In this document: in pieces, positions 53,450 through 64,000 of the stretch
Numbering within the stretch: position 1 is the first letter of the stretch
How the letters are laid out: the number at the start of each line of letters is the position of its first letter
Source: Diphasiastrum complanatum
Taxonomy: Eukaryota; Streptophyta; Lycopodiopsida; Lycopodiales; Lycopodiaceae
Reading direction: 5' to 3'
DNA: 64,000 nucleotides
NCBI GenBank assembly: GCA_029204225.1
Contig: CM055096.1
Coordinates: 75,365,521-75,429,520 of the forward strand
Translations under genes and position numbers: made by a program
Notes under the pieces: generated by a model
What the model saw: only the letters and a program-made list of their open reading frames with translations
Databases searched by the model: none
Told to the model about the DNA's origin: nothing

Positions 53450-53739
53450 TAGGTTTCCACTAAACTAGTTTAGCTGCATTTTAGCTATTTTCTTGTTTTT
53501 TAGAGTAGTTTTAGGTAGATTTTTGGGTGTTTAGAGTTAATTTTCTGTATTTTTTGTGTTTGGACTGTACACAGCTAGCGGAGGAGGTGTGAAAGGGTAG
53601 AGGAGGCCCTGAACAGCCTCTAAGGGCTTGAAACCCAAACCAACCAGCCAAAAAACCCAAAAAGAACACACCAATCTACATTTTTGGAGGGAAAAAGAGT
53701 CTAAAATCTCATCAGATTTTTATATCTCCAAAACCAGTG

Positions 53740-54650
53740 TGAATTAACCCTTGCATGACTGGCAGCAGCTTCAGGGTACTGTCCCAGACCTACATAGAAG
53801 CCTGCGAGAGTTAGTTCTAAGCAGATTATTAAAATCAGAGAAAAATCATAAAAAATTTCAAAAAACCCTTGAAAATATCCAAAAAAATTCAAATCTTCAT
53901 AAGAACTCTCGCAGAGCACTCTGAAGTTCCATCTCAGTGAGACCAGTACACAGAGAAGCCTGCGAGAGTTAGTTTGATGTCTAAGTGTCTGTGTGAGAGT
54001 TCTTAGTGAAAAAAAGATGGGAAAGTACCAGCGAACCCTCGCAGATAGCAAAATTTTCAGTTCCAGTGGTCAAGAACTCTCGCAGAGGATTCTGAAATTC
54101 CGTCTCAGTGAGACCAGGACACTGAAGAGCTTGCGAGAGTTAGTTTGATTTCAATGAGCAGAAAATTGGATTTAAGTGCAAAAAAAATCACTAAAAAGTG
54201 AAGATCCAACTAATCCTTCCAGTAAGAACTCTCGTAGACCCTCTCAATCAATTTAAAATGATAATTTCCATTAGTGATGAAGTCTGCGAGAGTTAGTTTT
54301 GAGATTTGGTGAAGATCAAGCCAAAAAAGTGGTTTTGGACTCTCGCAAATGGTGAAATTTTCACTTCTTGCAAAAGTTAACTCTCGCATAGAATTCTATA
54401 GTGAGATCTGACCCAGATCCAGCTACTATGAGCCTTGCGAGAGTTACTTCCCAAGGATCTGAGAGATATCATGTTTTTTATCTGCAAAAATAGCTAAAGA
54501 ACCCTCGCACAGTCAACCCTCGCACAAGAGAACCCTCGTAGACCAAATCAGTGGAAAGATCTGTATCAGATCCAGCTACTGTCAAAATCTCAGGTCAATC
54601 AATGCAAGGAGTAAAAAGTTATCAAGGAAAAACCATCGCAAAAGACCTAA
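53740..54650 (+). repeat. Leader with many copies of aactctcgcag in both orientations
   Basis: The word ctctcgca or its complement tgcgagag occurs more than a dozen times over 900 bp, mostly as aactctcgcag or ctgcgagagttagttt. It is mixed with a longer duplicated phrase (ctcagtgagaccag) at about 53934 and 54105. No open frame is favoured. Confidence 0.8.
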
Positions 54651-54739
54651 AATTCACTTCCGGCTGATCAGATCGATCAGATCCTTGAAATCCAGACTGC
54701 ATCCTACTATATAAGCAAGATCCAATCACTATGGAACCC

Positions 54740-57630
54740 ACCATTGGATGAATCTGAGATCGGGATGATCAATAGCACAAAGGATAGCAAATCAAGCACC
54801 ACACCTTCCGAGATTGGCAATTGTGCAACAAGAGGCAAAACCGGAACCAGCACCAATGGATCCAATGGGCCAACCCGTACCTGTCGCTCCCTTGCAAGCA
54901 GTATGGAGAGCACCACAGATGGAAATACCAAAATACGATGGATCATCAGATCCCATCCGATTCCTCCATATCTACGAGCAAGCTTGTGAAATCTACGGCG
55001 AACGGACACCTGCGGAGAAGCTGATGTTGTTTCCCATGTCCTTATTGGCAGTGGCTCAGGATTGGTTTTTCAACTTGTCAGAGGAAGAAAAATCCACCTG
55101 GGAAGCGGTTAAAGCGGCTCTCATTACGCTCTTTAGACCAAGAAAGTTCCTGGAAGACTTGTTCCTCCTGCTGAGCAAAGTCAAGATGGAAAAATGAGAA
55201 AGGGTCACGGACTATATTGAGCGGGTCAAACACTTACGATCCGAGTGCAGTGCAGCCCTAACTCCCGATCACATGGTGATCATGTGGTTCCTAGTCGGAC
55301 TACCACGAAACATCAGAAGAGAATTGAAACGACGGGAGCAGTACGCTACTCTGCAAAAAGCTATGGAAGATGCCATTAGGGAAGAGGATGAGGGATCTGA
55401 TGACGAATATTCATCCACCCACACCCCTACTCCCTCGTTAGCATCATCATCATCAAACGCATCTGCTCTATCCACAGAACTTTTGTTGGAGCAAATGACA
55501 AAATTATACAAACAGCAGATGGAGCTTACGACGCAGTTTGACCAGAAACTGAAAGCCTTACAAGGAGCTCTAGCAGTAACGCCACATCAACCGAAACCAA
55601 ACCAGCTGCAGTATCCAAGACGGGAGAATGTATGGTGTTCAGTGTGCACACAAAACCATACAGCGAACGAGTGTCCAGTCCTCAAGCAAAATCTGAGACT
55701 GACAAATATATTCTTCCATCTATGCAATACAACATCGCACGATACGGCATTTTGCCCATTTAACCCCCGGATTGTTCAACAGAATAGAAGTCCTTATCAG
55801 ACTTCTTATCCTTACCATCAAGGGGCACCCAACGTGGCACCAAGCTATGGCGCACCGAATCAACAACAGCGTATGGCCTTACCTGCACCACCAGGGCCAG
55901 CCAATCAACAAGTGGCCCATGTAAACCTGACATTAGCGGAACCAGAGATGCAAATGCCACCTCAACCTGAGCAGCAGCAATGGTACTGACCAGGTGAACC
56001 ATTTATGGATCCTATCATAAATGAATATGTTGTGGCCTATGCAGCTCAAACTCAACGTCAAGGTGGAAGAAATTATGGCTGCTACGGATGCGGCGAAGGA
56101 CACATAATTGTAGAATGTCCCTACAAGGGACAATATACATCCTTCCGTCGAGAATGCGATTATGGGCACTATTACAAGAATTGTCCATTTGAACTTGGAA
56201 CCAGTGCACCTCTTAACTTCATTGCAATACAACAACCAGCAGTTCCAACATGGATGTCATTGGAAGGACGACAATTCCATGCTCATGTGTTAGCTGTTAC
56301 GTGAGCACAAAAGAGGAAGGAAGTGGCTCTCTCACCACCACCATCGGTCACTAACGACCAACCCTCAACTTCCGCACCATATCCGAATGTGAGGGAAGAA
56401 AGAAGGCAGTACCAGAAAATAAGACATTGGGTACAGAAAGCACAAACGGAGAAAAAAGAGCAAGAAAGAGACAATCCCACGGAACCTCCAGTTGGCATCA
56501 AACGGATACCACAAGCAGACTCACCATTGCGCACTGATCAGAATGATTGGTTGCACCAACATGAACCACCTTTTCACATGGTGGAGCCCGAGGAACCACG
56601 CACTGAAAGGCTCACACTTTTATTGTCAAGTCGTGTTAGTTTACCACTCGGAGAACTACTGCGACACAAGCAAAAAGCCTTCTAGCTGAATGGGCCAAAG
56701 CGGATGAGGAGCCAGTAGTGCCTGATCCCATATATTGTACGGGCTATGAAGAAACAAGTAATGTCCTCCACATCGGAACAGCATGGAAAAGTGAGGAACA
56801 CAACATCACTTTACCAATCAAACACAAGAGATACGAGGACAAGGCAGCAGTGGTAGATGGAGGATCGGGTGTCAATTTGATCTCCAATATTTTGTATGAA
56901 AAATGGGGTCTGCAAGGGTTGAAGCCAGCAAGATTTGCCATCAAGCTAGCAGATCAATCATGTGTGAAACCAAAAGGTGTAGTTGTCGATATCCCCGTAA
57001 GGATAGTAGGCATGCAGTTTGTGATTACTTTTGTAGTCATGGATATACCTGAATCTCCATCTGCATACCGTGTTTTATTGGGAAGACCATGGTTGAGGAC
57101 TGCGCAAGTAGTACACAACTAGGGTACGGGGAAACTCACCTTTGAGAACAAAGAACGGGCTGTAAATGTTGATCCAACCACATGGGCGGTGAAACCTATT
57201 GCACCCAAAGTTGATGACGGATCATCTACGATTGATTGCACAAGGCCAGCCAAGGGAGGTCACTATGATTCAGAGACGGATGTCGTAAGATGGATGAATG
57301 TGTTAGCAACTATTGACTGTCGGACATGTCAATATGAATCAAATCCGGAACCTAGTACATCTTCACCCAAGTGTTACACTATGGACACACCAATCACGTT
57401 TGGGATGAATATGATAAACGTAGCACGGATGTCAGCGGAACCTATTGAGAACCCAGTGGATGAAGATCTAGTCCCTTGGCAACATGCTCTAGTTTATAAT
57501 TAGGAGATTGAGTTGACTGATGAATAGGTCCTACACCACATGGACCCAGATCATTACGGAACCAAGAAAGTACCAGCTCAACCACCGCAAAAGTCTGCTA
57601 TGGCGAAGTCTGCTATGGCGAAAATCTCAA
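54740..57630 (+). mobile_element. Gag and protease-like region of the large element
   Basis: The gag domain is seen from about 54890 (PKYDGSSDPIRFLHIYEQA, WFFNLSEEEKSTW) to about 55380. Knuckle-like motifs follow: CSVCTQNHTANECP (about 55636-55680) and CYGCGEGHIIVECP (about 56080-56120). The protease-like part (about 56830-57120) holds VVDGGSGVNLIS and VLLGRPWL. It is a fossil with several breaks. The region after 57120 is low in identifiable domains. Confidence 0.7.
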
Positions 57631-57644
57631 AGATCGATCCACCC

Positions 57645-58294
57645 TGTCAAATTTCAGAGTTTATGTACTGAAATTGATCTACAAATGATCACAAAGAGTG
57701 ATTGGTAGCTTTGGATGTTGATCTATATCAAGACTAGCTTCCAAATCTAGCTTCTACTTGACAATCTTTGTGTTTCCAAGCAAGAACAATAAAAAAAGAT
57801 GATTCACGGCTTCACACGTGTGAAGTACAGCTACTCTACGACCTGACAACAGAGAAATAGTTTACTTATCATTTACAAAGCATTCATTCAAAAGGAAAGT
57901 GCTTAAGAGAGTCAAAACACAATGATAGCTTCACAAACCAAGATTTCTCATCATTGGCTCAATAATAGATCCATCATAGATCAAGTACAAATTCACCATA
58001 ATCTCTCTCTAAGATGCATCCAACACGTGTGAGACAGCTCATTGTACTTATCCATATCCACTTTGGATAAGATCTATCAAGTTTGCCACATCATCCATTG
58101 GTGGTTTGTGTTGAGCTTCTAGATTCCTACAATCTAGGACCTAACTCCTATAAGTTAGGAGATGTCACATTAGACTCAAATGAAAGCTAGTCAAAATGGA
58201 TCTGAAATGTGTGGACAGGTCCTCACACGTGTGGATCCACATAGATGTCTAATATTCATAAAAAAAACCATGTGAAAATTGGTAAATTCTAACA
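57645..58294 (-). repeat. Copia-2 3' LTR
   Basis: 650 bp, tgtcaaattt...aattctaaca on +. On - a purine-rich attgaggag tract precedes it. Confidence 0.85.
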
Positions 58295-60241
58295 CTCCTC
58301 AATTTTTACATGATACAACTGTAGTACATCTATCTACAACATCTAAGGCTGATCTTAACTTGATAAATGAAGCCTTTGGAAAGGCTTTCGTGAGTAGATC
58401 AGCAAGGCAAACTGAAGAAGACACATGATGTAGCTTGGTCTCCTTTGCTTGAACCTTTTCCCTCAGAAAATGGTTAGCAATCTCTATGTGCTTGCTCCTT
58501 GAATGGAATGTGGGATTGGTTGCTAATGCTTGGCTTGATTGGTTGTCACCAAATATTATTGGCTGCTCCTCGGCCTCCATGACTTGCAACTCCACCAAAA
58601 GCCTCCTCAACCATATAATATCCTTTGTTGTGGATGTTAGTGCCTTGTATTCCGATTCGGTTGAAGATAGAGAGATAGTATCGTGCTTTTTGGAAAGCCA
58701 AGACACTATGCCATTGCAAAGCAAGGTAAGAAAAGCACTTGTGGACCTCCTATCCACCTTATCACCTGCAAAATCATCATTCGAATATGCCCTTAAGGCT
58801 AGATTAGATCCATCATATAAAATGCCAAAGTTCTTGGTGGCCGAGATGTACCTCAACACCCTTTTTGCATTTTTCCAATGACCTTCTAGTGGATTTTGCA
58901 TAGATTGGCTTAGTTTCCCTACACTATAACTTAGATCGGGTCTAGTTATAGTAAGATAGATCAAGGAGCCTACAAGTCTCCTATATAGTGTGATGTCCTC
59001 AAAGGATGCTTCATCATCACTATTGGAAACTTTTACATTTGCTCCATAGGAGTTTCTACTCCTTTACAATCTTTCATTTCAAACTTTTCTAAGATAGAAG
59101 AAGCAAATTTGGATTGACAAATAAAACTCAAATCCTTGCCTCTTGAAACTTCTATTCTTAATATGAAATGAAGATTACCAAGATCTACCATTTTGTAGAA
59201 GCCATCAAGGATGAATCCACTTCATCCTCATCTTCCTCAAGAGTGAGGTTGTCTTGTTTGCTCTGTCCTTGTGCATTCTTCTTCTTGAAACACTCGGATG
59301 CAAAGTGCACCTTCTTTTTACAAAAGAAGCACTTGAGTTTGGCTTTGTTCTTCTTTCCACCTTTGGAGCTTGATGGTTGATCTTAGTGTCCTTGTATTGG
59401 ATCTTCTTCTTTGACTTTGCCTTTCCCTTACTTGAGAAGTTGGCCTTCTCATCACCATCATGCAACTTTAAGGATCCAATCCTTTGCTTGACATGAAGGA
59501 TCCTACTCTCCTCGGCTACAAGCACACTATGAAGCTTGTCTATGGAAGGTGGTGCATCTTGAATAGCAAAGCTTTGTACAAGATTGGAGAACTCATCTCC
59601 AAGACCATTCAAAATGATTTGAACAAGTTCATCATCATGAATAACCTCACTAATGATGGAAAGTTCTTTGTTGAGAGATTTAATTCTCAAGACATACTCT
59701 TGAAAACTCTCATCACTCCCTCTAATGCTTTGAAGAACTTTATTTCTAATCATAAGCACTCTAGAGGTATTTTTGGATTCACGAATCTCTTTGAGGTAGT
59801 TCCATGCCTCCTTGGCCGAGGTACAAGATGCTACTTCCTTTAGAAGCTCATTACTAACATTCATTTTCAAGCAATGTAATGCTAGTCTACCTCTCTTTTT
59901 GTACCTAACTTGATCTTGACCTCCTTGAGGTTCTTCTTCCTCTCCTATGACAAGATCAAATATATAATGGAAACAATGGTTTTTCATAAGCACATCACTA
60001 GTTTCACTCTACACAACTTGTTTGAAGCTCAAGTATTGAAAAAACACAAAGTTTTGGTGAAAGTACAACTCCAGCAGCCCCTCACACGTATGAGAAGTAC
60101 TTCTGAACTTTACACACTAATCTGAACCGCAACATCACAAGTAAACTATTAGAAAAGGTCGCCCTCCTTCAAAGTGACTCTAGCACCAATGCTTTCACCA
60201 AAATGAAGATTCTTGGATCATCAACTAATCTCTTTGACTTG

Positions 60242-60253
60242 GCTCTGATACCA
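60242..60253 (-). other. Primer-binding site of copia-2
   Basis: On - TGGTATCAGAGC follows the LTR, the same site as in copia-1. Confidence 0.8.
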
Positions 60254-60408
60254 TGTCAAATTTCAGAGTTTATGGTCTGAAATTGATCTACAAATGATCA
60301 CAAAGAGTGATTGGTAGCTTGGGATCTTGATCTATATCAAGACTAGCTTCCAAATCTAGCTTCCACTTGACAATCTTTGTGTTTCCAAGCAAGAACAATA
60401 AAAAAAGA
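60254..60408 (-). repeat. Copia-2 5' LTR, partial
   Basis: The first 155 bp (in + reading) match 57645-57800; beyond that unrelated sequence starts. Confidence 0.8.
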
Positions 60409-60458
60409 TGATCCACAAGAGAAAGTGGATTTCACCTAATACGCACTCTAAATTCCGC

Positions 60459-60468
60459 TATATAAGGG
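60459..60468 (+). promoter_or_regulatory. Candidate TATA box before the second reading frame of the large element
   Basis: ctatataagg lies 250 bp before an ATG in good context (aacATGGCC at 60719). In between are pyrimidine-rich stretches as in a plant 5' leader. It is inferred from position and wording only. Confidence 0.4.
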
Positions 60469-60718
60469 CTGAATTTGAGTCATTTGTCACATTTGCTAAC
60501 GAAGCTTTGCCAAAATCTACACTGAAATTACCAAGTTCTCCGTTTGCGACCAAGCTTGCTACCAGCTATCATCTGCTCATATTGAACACCGATCTGCGCT
60601 CTGAACTACAATACTTGTCATCCAACACTTGTAATTCACAATTTTTTGTCATTTCCACACATTTTTATCTTTTCCACCGTTTTTCCTACTTTTTTGACCT
60701 CTAATCATCACTGCTAAC

Positions 60719-63700
60719 ATGGCCTCCTCATCCTCTGAAGACACTGGCACCAAAAAGATGATCCAGCGTGAAATCTCCGAGGCCACACAGATTTGGCCCT
60801 TACCCTTTGACGCTCTGATCCAACCATGGTTGCAGACAGTCGGCCCACTTCTAGAGGCAATGGGTTTTTACCCGACGCTTTTCCATTCTGAGATTAACAT
60901 GGGCCTCGCCCTTCACGCTTACGCACCTGGGACGAGGAGTTTTCCATTTCTTGTACTAAGGTACCATGTACAAGGTCAAGATTAACGCAGACTCGATGGT
61001 CACCATTGGCATTATGTCCGGTGATCGTCAACCCATCTCTCATCGCCACACCAAAACTCTGATCAAATCGTTCGTCACCTAAACCGCACCAGAAATCTCA
61101 ATTCAGACTAACAATGGTTACTTGATAGATGCTATCACGAAAACCGTCATTCAGACGGCTGCGCGTCTATTGAATAAGTTTCTGGTTATTTCAACATTTC
61201 GTAAGGACAGAATCCAGTCTAAGCTGTTGAGTTAGATAGTGGAATCCTTTCTGGAATTCCTTGGCCCCTCAGTTGTGCCATACGACTGGCATAACTTCCT
61301 TATTCATGAACTAACCAACTCCATCAAACCCAAAATCACAGAGTTGTAGAATGTCCAAACAAAGACAAATTTGTACCATTCTGTGGTGACTGTGGATGTA
61401 TCGCAGTAGGCCCCCTGTTGTGTAACTTTGCATGATTTCTTGAGGCGAAAGTGTGCGGTTTTCAATGCTCATCCATTTTGTCCACCCAAGTGCCACACAC
61501 TAACCTTTATCCGCCATCCCAAGCATCCACCTCCTCCCAACCTATAGTTATTAACACAACGGCCAGCAAACAAATGTGTGGCGTTGCCTCTACATCCTCA
61601 TCTCCACCTGCTACCCGAATATGCACCTCCACGACCACACTAACCACTCCATCAACCAACGCCACTTCTTCTTCTGTGCAACCCCCCACTCCAATCTCTG
61701 TTGTCGCTACCTCTCTTCTTGTTTCATCCACAACTATTTATGTGTCCATTCTCATTTCCTCTATTGATACCACTCCCATCTCTGTTCCATTATCATTACT
61801 CCGTCCATCACCATTGCATTCTCCATCACTCCTGCCGTCATCGTTGTTTCCATTCCATTCAATCCTTCTGATTCTCAATTGTCTCCAGACACTTTGGCGT
61901 GGATGCAAGTCATCAATTTTTCATCCCCACGTCAGACACTTTCTGCTCCATCCTCACCTTCTTCCATATTCCACACCACCCTTCAACTCCCCTATGTTCC
62001 TCCCATCCTCTTGTTCGGACAAACCGTCCTCACCCTTGTTTCCACAGTTCTCAAACCCCACCTGCTTCGTCAACAAAGGTTGCCGAGGGCAACCAACCGT
62101 TTCCTGATGACGTATTTGTCCAAATAATTTTCATACCATCGCCAGATCGTGCTGATCCTACTGCCCCAGATGGCATCAGGTCCAATGAGAACTGATAGAA
62201 GATGATGACGACGGTACTCCACAAGTCGTCGGGGTCGATACAACACAAGCCCCTACCAGTGCCAGTGTACCGGCTGCTCCCATAGATGCAACGACGACGT
62301 ACCAGACTCTGGGGAAATACATCCTGGATGCGGTAGCGGCCAAAGCTATCTTGGAAAGCAGGGTACTACACTTGGCAACAAGCAACACACAGCTGCAAGC
62401 ATAACTCACCAAGTTGTACCACGAGCTGATTTTGACTCAGCAACATGAACAAGAAGGGCACCAGGAGATCGCCAAGCTGCAGCAGAAGGAAGAGGGCCTC
62501 AATAATTATATCCAAAGCCTCTCCAAAGCGCTGACAGAGGCCTCCACGAAGGTGCGGGAGCTTCAATTCGAAGCGTTCCAATGGCTTGCTCCCATCCAGA
62601 CGCAACTAAACCTTTTGGAAGCAGAGAATACGCGATTGGGGATAGAGGTCAAAGCCCTACAAGATGAAAAGCTCGTCTGGTTAGCTCAACCTGCACCAGA
62701 CTCAAGGCCCCTCTCTCAATCAGAAATGAATCTTCTTCGGCGTTAGGTGCAGGTTTATAGCCAAACCTTAAATATCTACCAAGCGGAGTTCAACAAATAT
62801 CAGACGAGAAAAACTCACGAGCTCGTCCAGGCCAAACAAGCCCTCAAGGCTTGTCAAAAATTCATGGAAACGAAGGCCCAGCCCACGCCCGTGGTAATTC
62901 CACCACCACCTAATTTTGACACTGCACAGGCCAGTACCAGCCAAGACCAAAGCCAGCAAGTAGTAGGGGGATTCACCCAAGATCAAGGGTCCGTAGGCCA
63001 AGGCCAAGGACAAACAGATACGGCTGCTGAGATGTGAGACCAAGGCCAAGGCGCAGATACCAGCCAAAGCCAAGCCACATCATCCAGAGGTTCGCACACG
63101 ATATCTGCTAGTTGGGCCTTTCGAAGACCAAAGTCCGTGGAAGAGAAAATCAACAAATTCCTATCAAAGTATCTCCACGAGTTAGCGGTTGACAGATATC
63201 ATTTTCAGCTTAGACAATAAAGGGCAAAGAACTGTAGGCATTACCCGCCCTCCAACCACAACCAGAGTGGCATCAACAGTTGTTCGAAAGAAACCCTTGC
63301 GGCCATCTGGGCCTACTTGACAAGTCCGCAACAATTACGGGTGAACGCGTGCTTCCTGCCATGTACACGACGATCCAAATGGGCGGAATGCGGCACCCCT
63401 CTGGACAAGATCACACTGCAAAATTTTAATTGGACGATCATACCATCAGAATATGGGTGGACTACAGATGTAGATGCTAGAAGGGCTCTCACCACGTTCG
63501 CAAGTCAATTTATCAACTGCCCTGATCCAACAGTCCACGCGACAGCCACTTATGCCCGGGACTCAGAACATTTAATGGTCATTGAAACAAAATGGGATGA
63601 TTTTCTTCTCTCAATATTCTTTGATCCTAATAAGGCGCTAGCTTCCGATAAAGTTGAAGATCAACTGCTAGTCGCTCGTGTATATTACCGAGCTGCATTT

Positions 63701-63923
63701 CTTGGAGATCCCTGGACGTGCCGATTCCAAGCATGGGTCGATCAAGAATGGTTGACAAAAGTCCACAAGTCCTTCCACACACCCAAGGACTCGAAGAAAC
63801 TGGACTATCTCAACTTCATGGAAGACGTTACGGGCTACTTGATCCACCAGAGGCGAGCAAAGCGGATGCTATACTTAATCGGCAGAGTGCCGAGGGACCG
63901 GCACTACTTCAAGTCGTGGGTCC
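60719..63923 (+). mobile_element. Second long reading frame of the large element (decayed, unknown product)
   Basis: From ATG at 60719 coding-like sequence runs to the 3' LTR. Successive parts are: a start MASSSSEDTGTKKMIQREIS followed by ATQIWPLPFDALIQPWL; a Ser/Thr/Pro-rich middle (about 61450-62100); a coiled-coil stretch (about 62400-62850, such as LTEASTKVRELQFEAFQWL); a Gln/Gly-rich segment (about 62930-63100); and a folded-looking end (about 63310-63920, with FQAWVDQEWLTKVHKSFH). I recognise no family. It is broken by several interruptions and treated as part of the fossil. It could be an extra gene of the element, a captured host gene or the remains of another element. Confidence 0.5.
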
Positions 63924-64000
63924 TGTTGGGGGTATTCCCAACAAAGTGTAAATAAATAAAATCGTCCAATAAAATGTGTTGCGAGGGCATGGCATCCTGC
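63924..64000 (+). repeat. 3' LTR of the large element (start only)
   Basis: These 77 bases match 52620-52696 with one difference. The rest lies outside the window. Confidence 0.85.

Larger units (their letters stand above)
57645..60408 (-). mobile_element. Shortened Ty1/copia element nested in the large element
   Basis: On the - strand it carries a full LTR at 57645-58294 (TGTTAGAAT...TTTGACA read on -), a partial LTR at 60254-60408, a primer-binding site, gag (59205-59993, with KMNVSNELLKEVASCTSAKE and NGLGDEFSNLVQSF) and the end of polymerase (RT tail and RNase H, about 58299-59160, with ITRPDLSYSVGKLSQ and STESEYKALTS). The middle of pol is absent, so it is a broken fossil. The shared 155 bp of the two LTRs differ by about 4 percent by eye. 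Confidence 0.9.
52620..64000 (+). mobile_element. Large LTR element with gag and protease-like parts, no polymerase seen
   Basis: A + strand fossil at least 11.4 kb long. It has a 5' LTR (52620 to about 53430), a primer-binding site, a long motif-rich leader (53740-54650), gag (about 54740-56310) with zinc knuckles, an aspartic protease-like part (about 56720-57120), then a nested copia element (57645-60408), a second long decayed reading frame (60719-63923) and the start of the 3' LTR (63924, leaving the window). I see no reverse transcriptase or integrase, so it looks like a gag-type non-autonomous element that would depend on a relative. It is broken by several interruptions. The 77 visible bases of the 3' LTR differ from the 5' LTR at one position. 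Confidence 0.75.

Overview
The window looks like nuclear DNA of a streptophyte, most likely a land plant with a large, repeat-filled genome. The evidence is three kinds of plant-type LTR retrotransposon remnants (chromovirus-type Ty3/gypsy, Ty1/copia, and a gag-bearing element with no visible polymerase), plant-style LINEs, hAT-type MITEs, and one host gene with spliceosomal introns that resembles the plant co-regulator SEUSS/SEUSS-LIKE. The host gene differs clearly from the flowering-plant sequence, so a non-seed plant or charophyte is possible, but I cannot name the species. No rRNA, tRNA, CRISPR or bacterial-type gene was recognised.

Layout. 1-685: 3' end of a LINE. 686-6257: a tandem, broken gypsy chromovirus (two internal parts, two LTRs) carrying a small hAT-type insertion. 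6258-20523: a head-to-tail array of at least six LINE copies, all on the + strand, joined through (CT)n or (CTT)n(CT)n tracts. One copy is almost open (904 codons), one carries an internal 1.1 kb inversion, and one keeps a 5' leader made of short tandem repeats. 20560-21520: an older LINE of another family. 21520-24350: AT-rich DNA with islands of short repeated motifs. 24351-34063: a second gypsy chromovirus on the - strand, with a solo LTR inserted in it, a 1234-bp segment repeated in tandem, and a hAT-type MITE with a perfect 8-bp target duplication. 36023-43557: the SEUSS-like gene on the - strand, with a 442-bp MITE in an intron. 47100-48913: a copia remnant. 52620-64000: a long LTR element with gag and protease-like parts, a motif-rich leader and a second long decayed reading frame. 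A shortened copia element is nested in it, and its 3' LTR runs off the window.

How it fits together. Almost everything outside the SEUSS-like gene is mobile DNA. The two most informative signals are: (1) the LINE array, where each copy starts at and ends in CT-rich microsatellite, which suggests a LINE family that uses CT tracts both as its 3' tail and as its landing site, and whose ORF2 ends in a conserved PCNA-binding-like (PIP) motif; and (2) a set of MITE-like islands that share hAT-like ends and 8-bp duplications but each carry a different short palindromic motif in many copies, as if each family had its own transposase-binding word.
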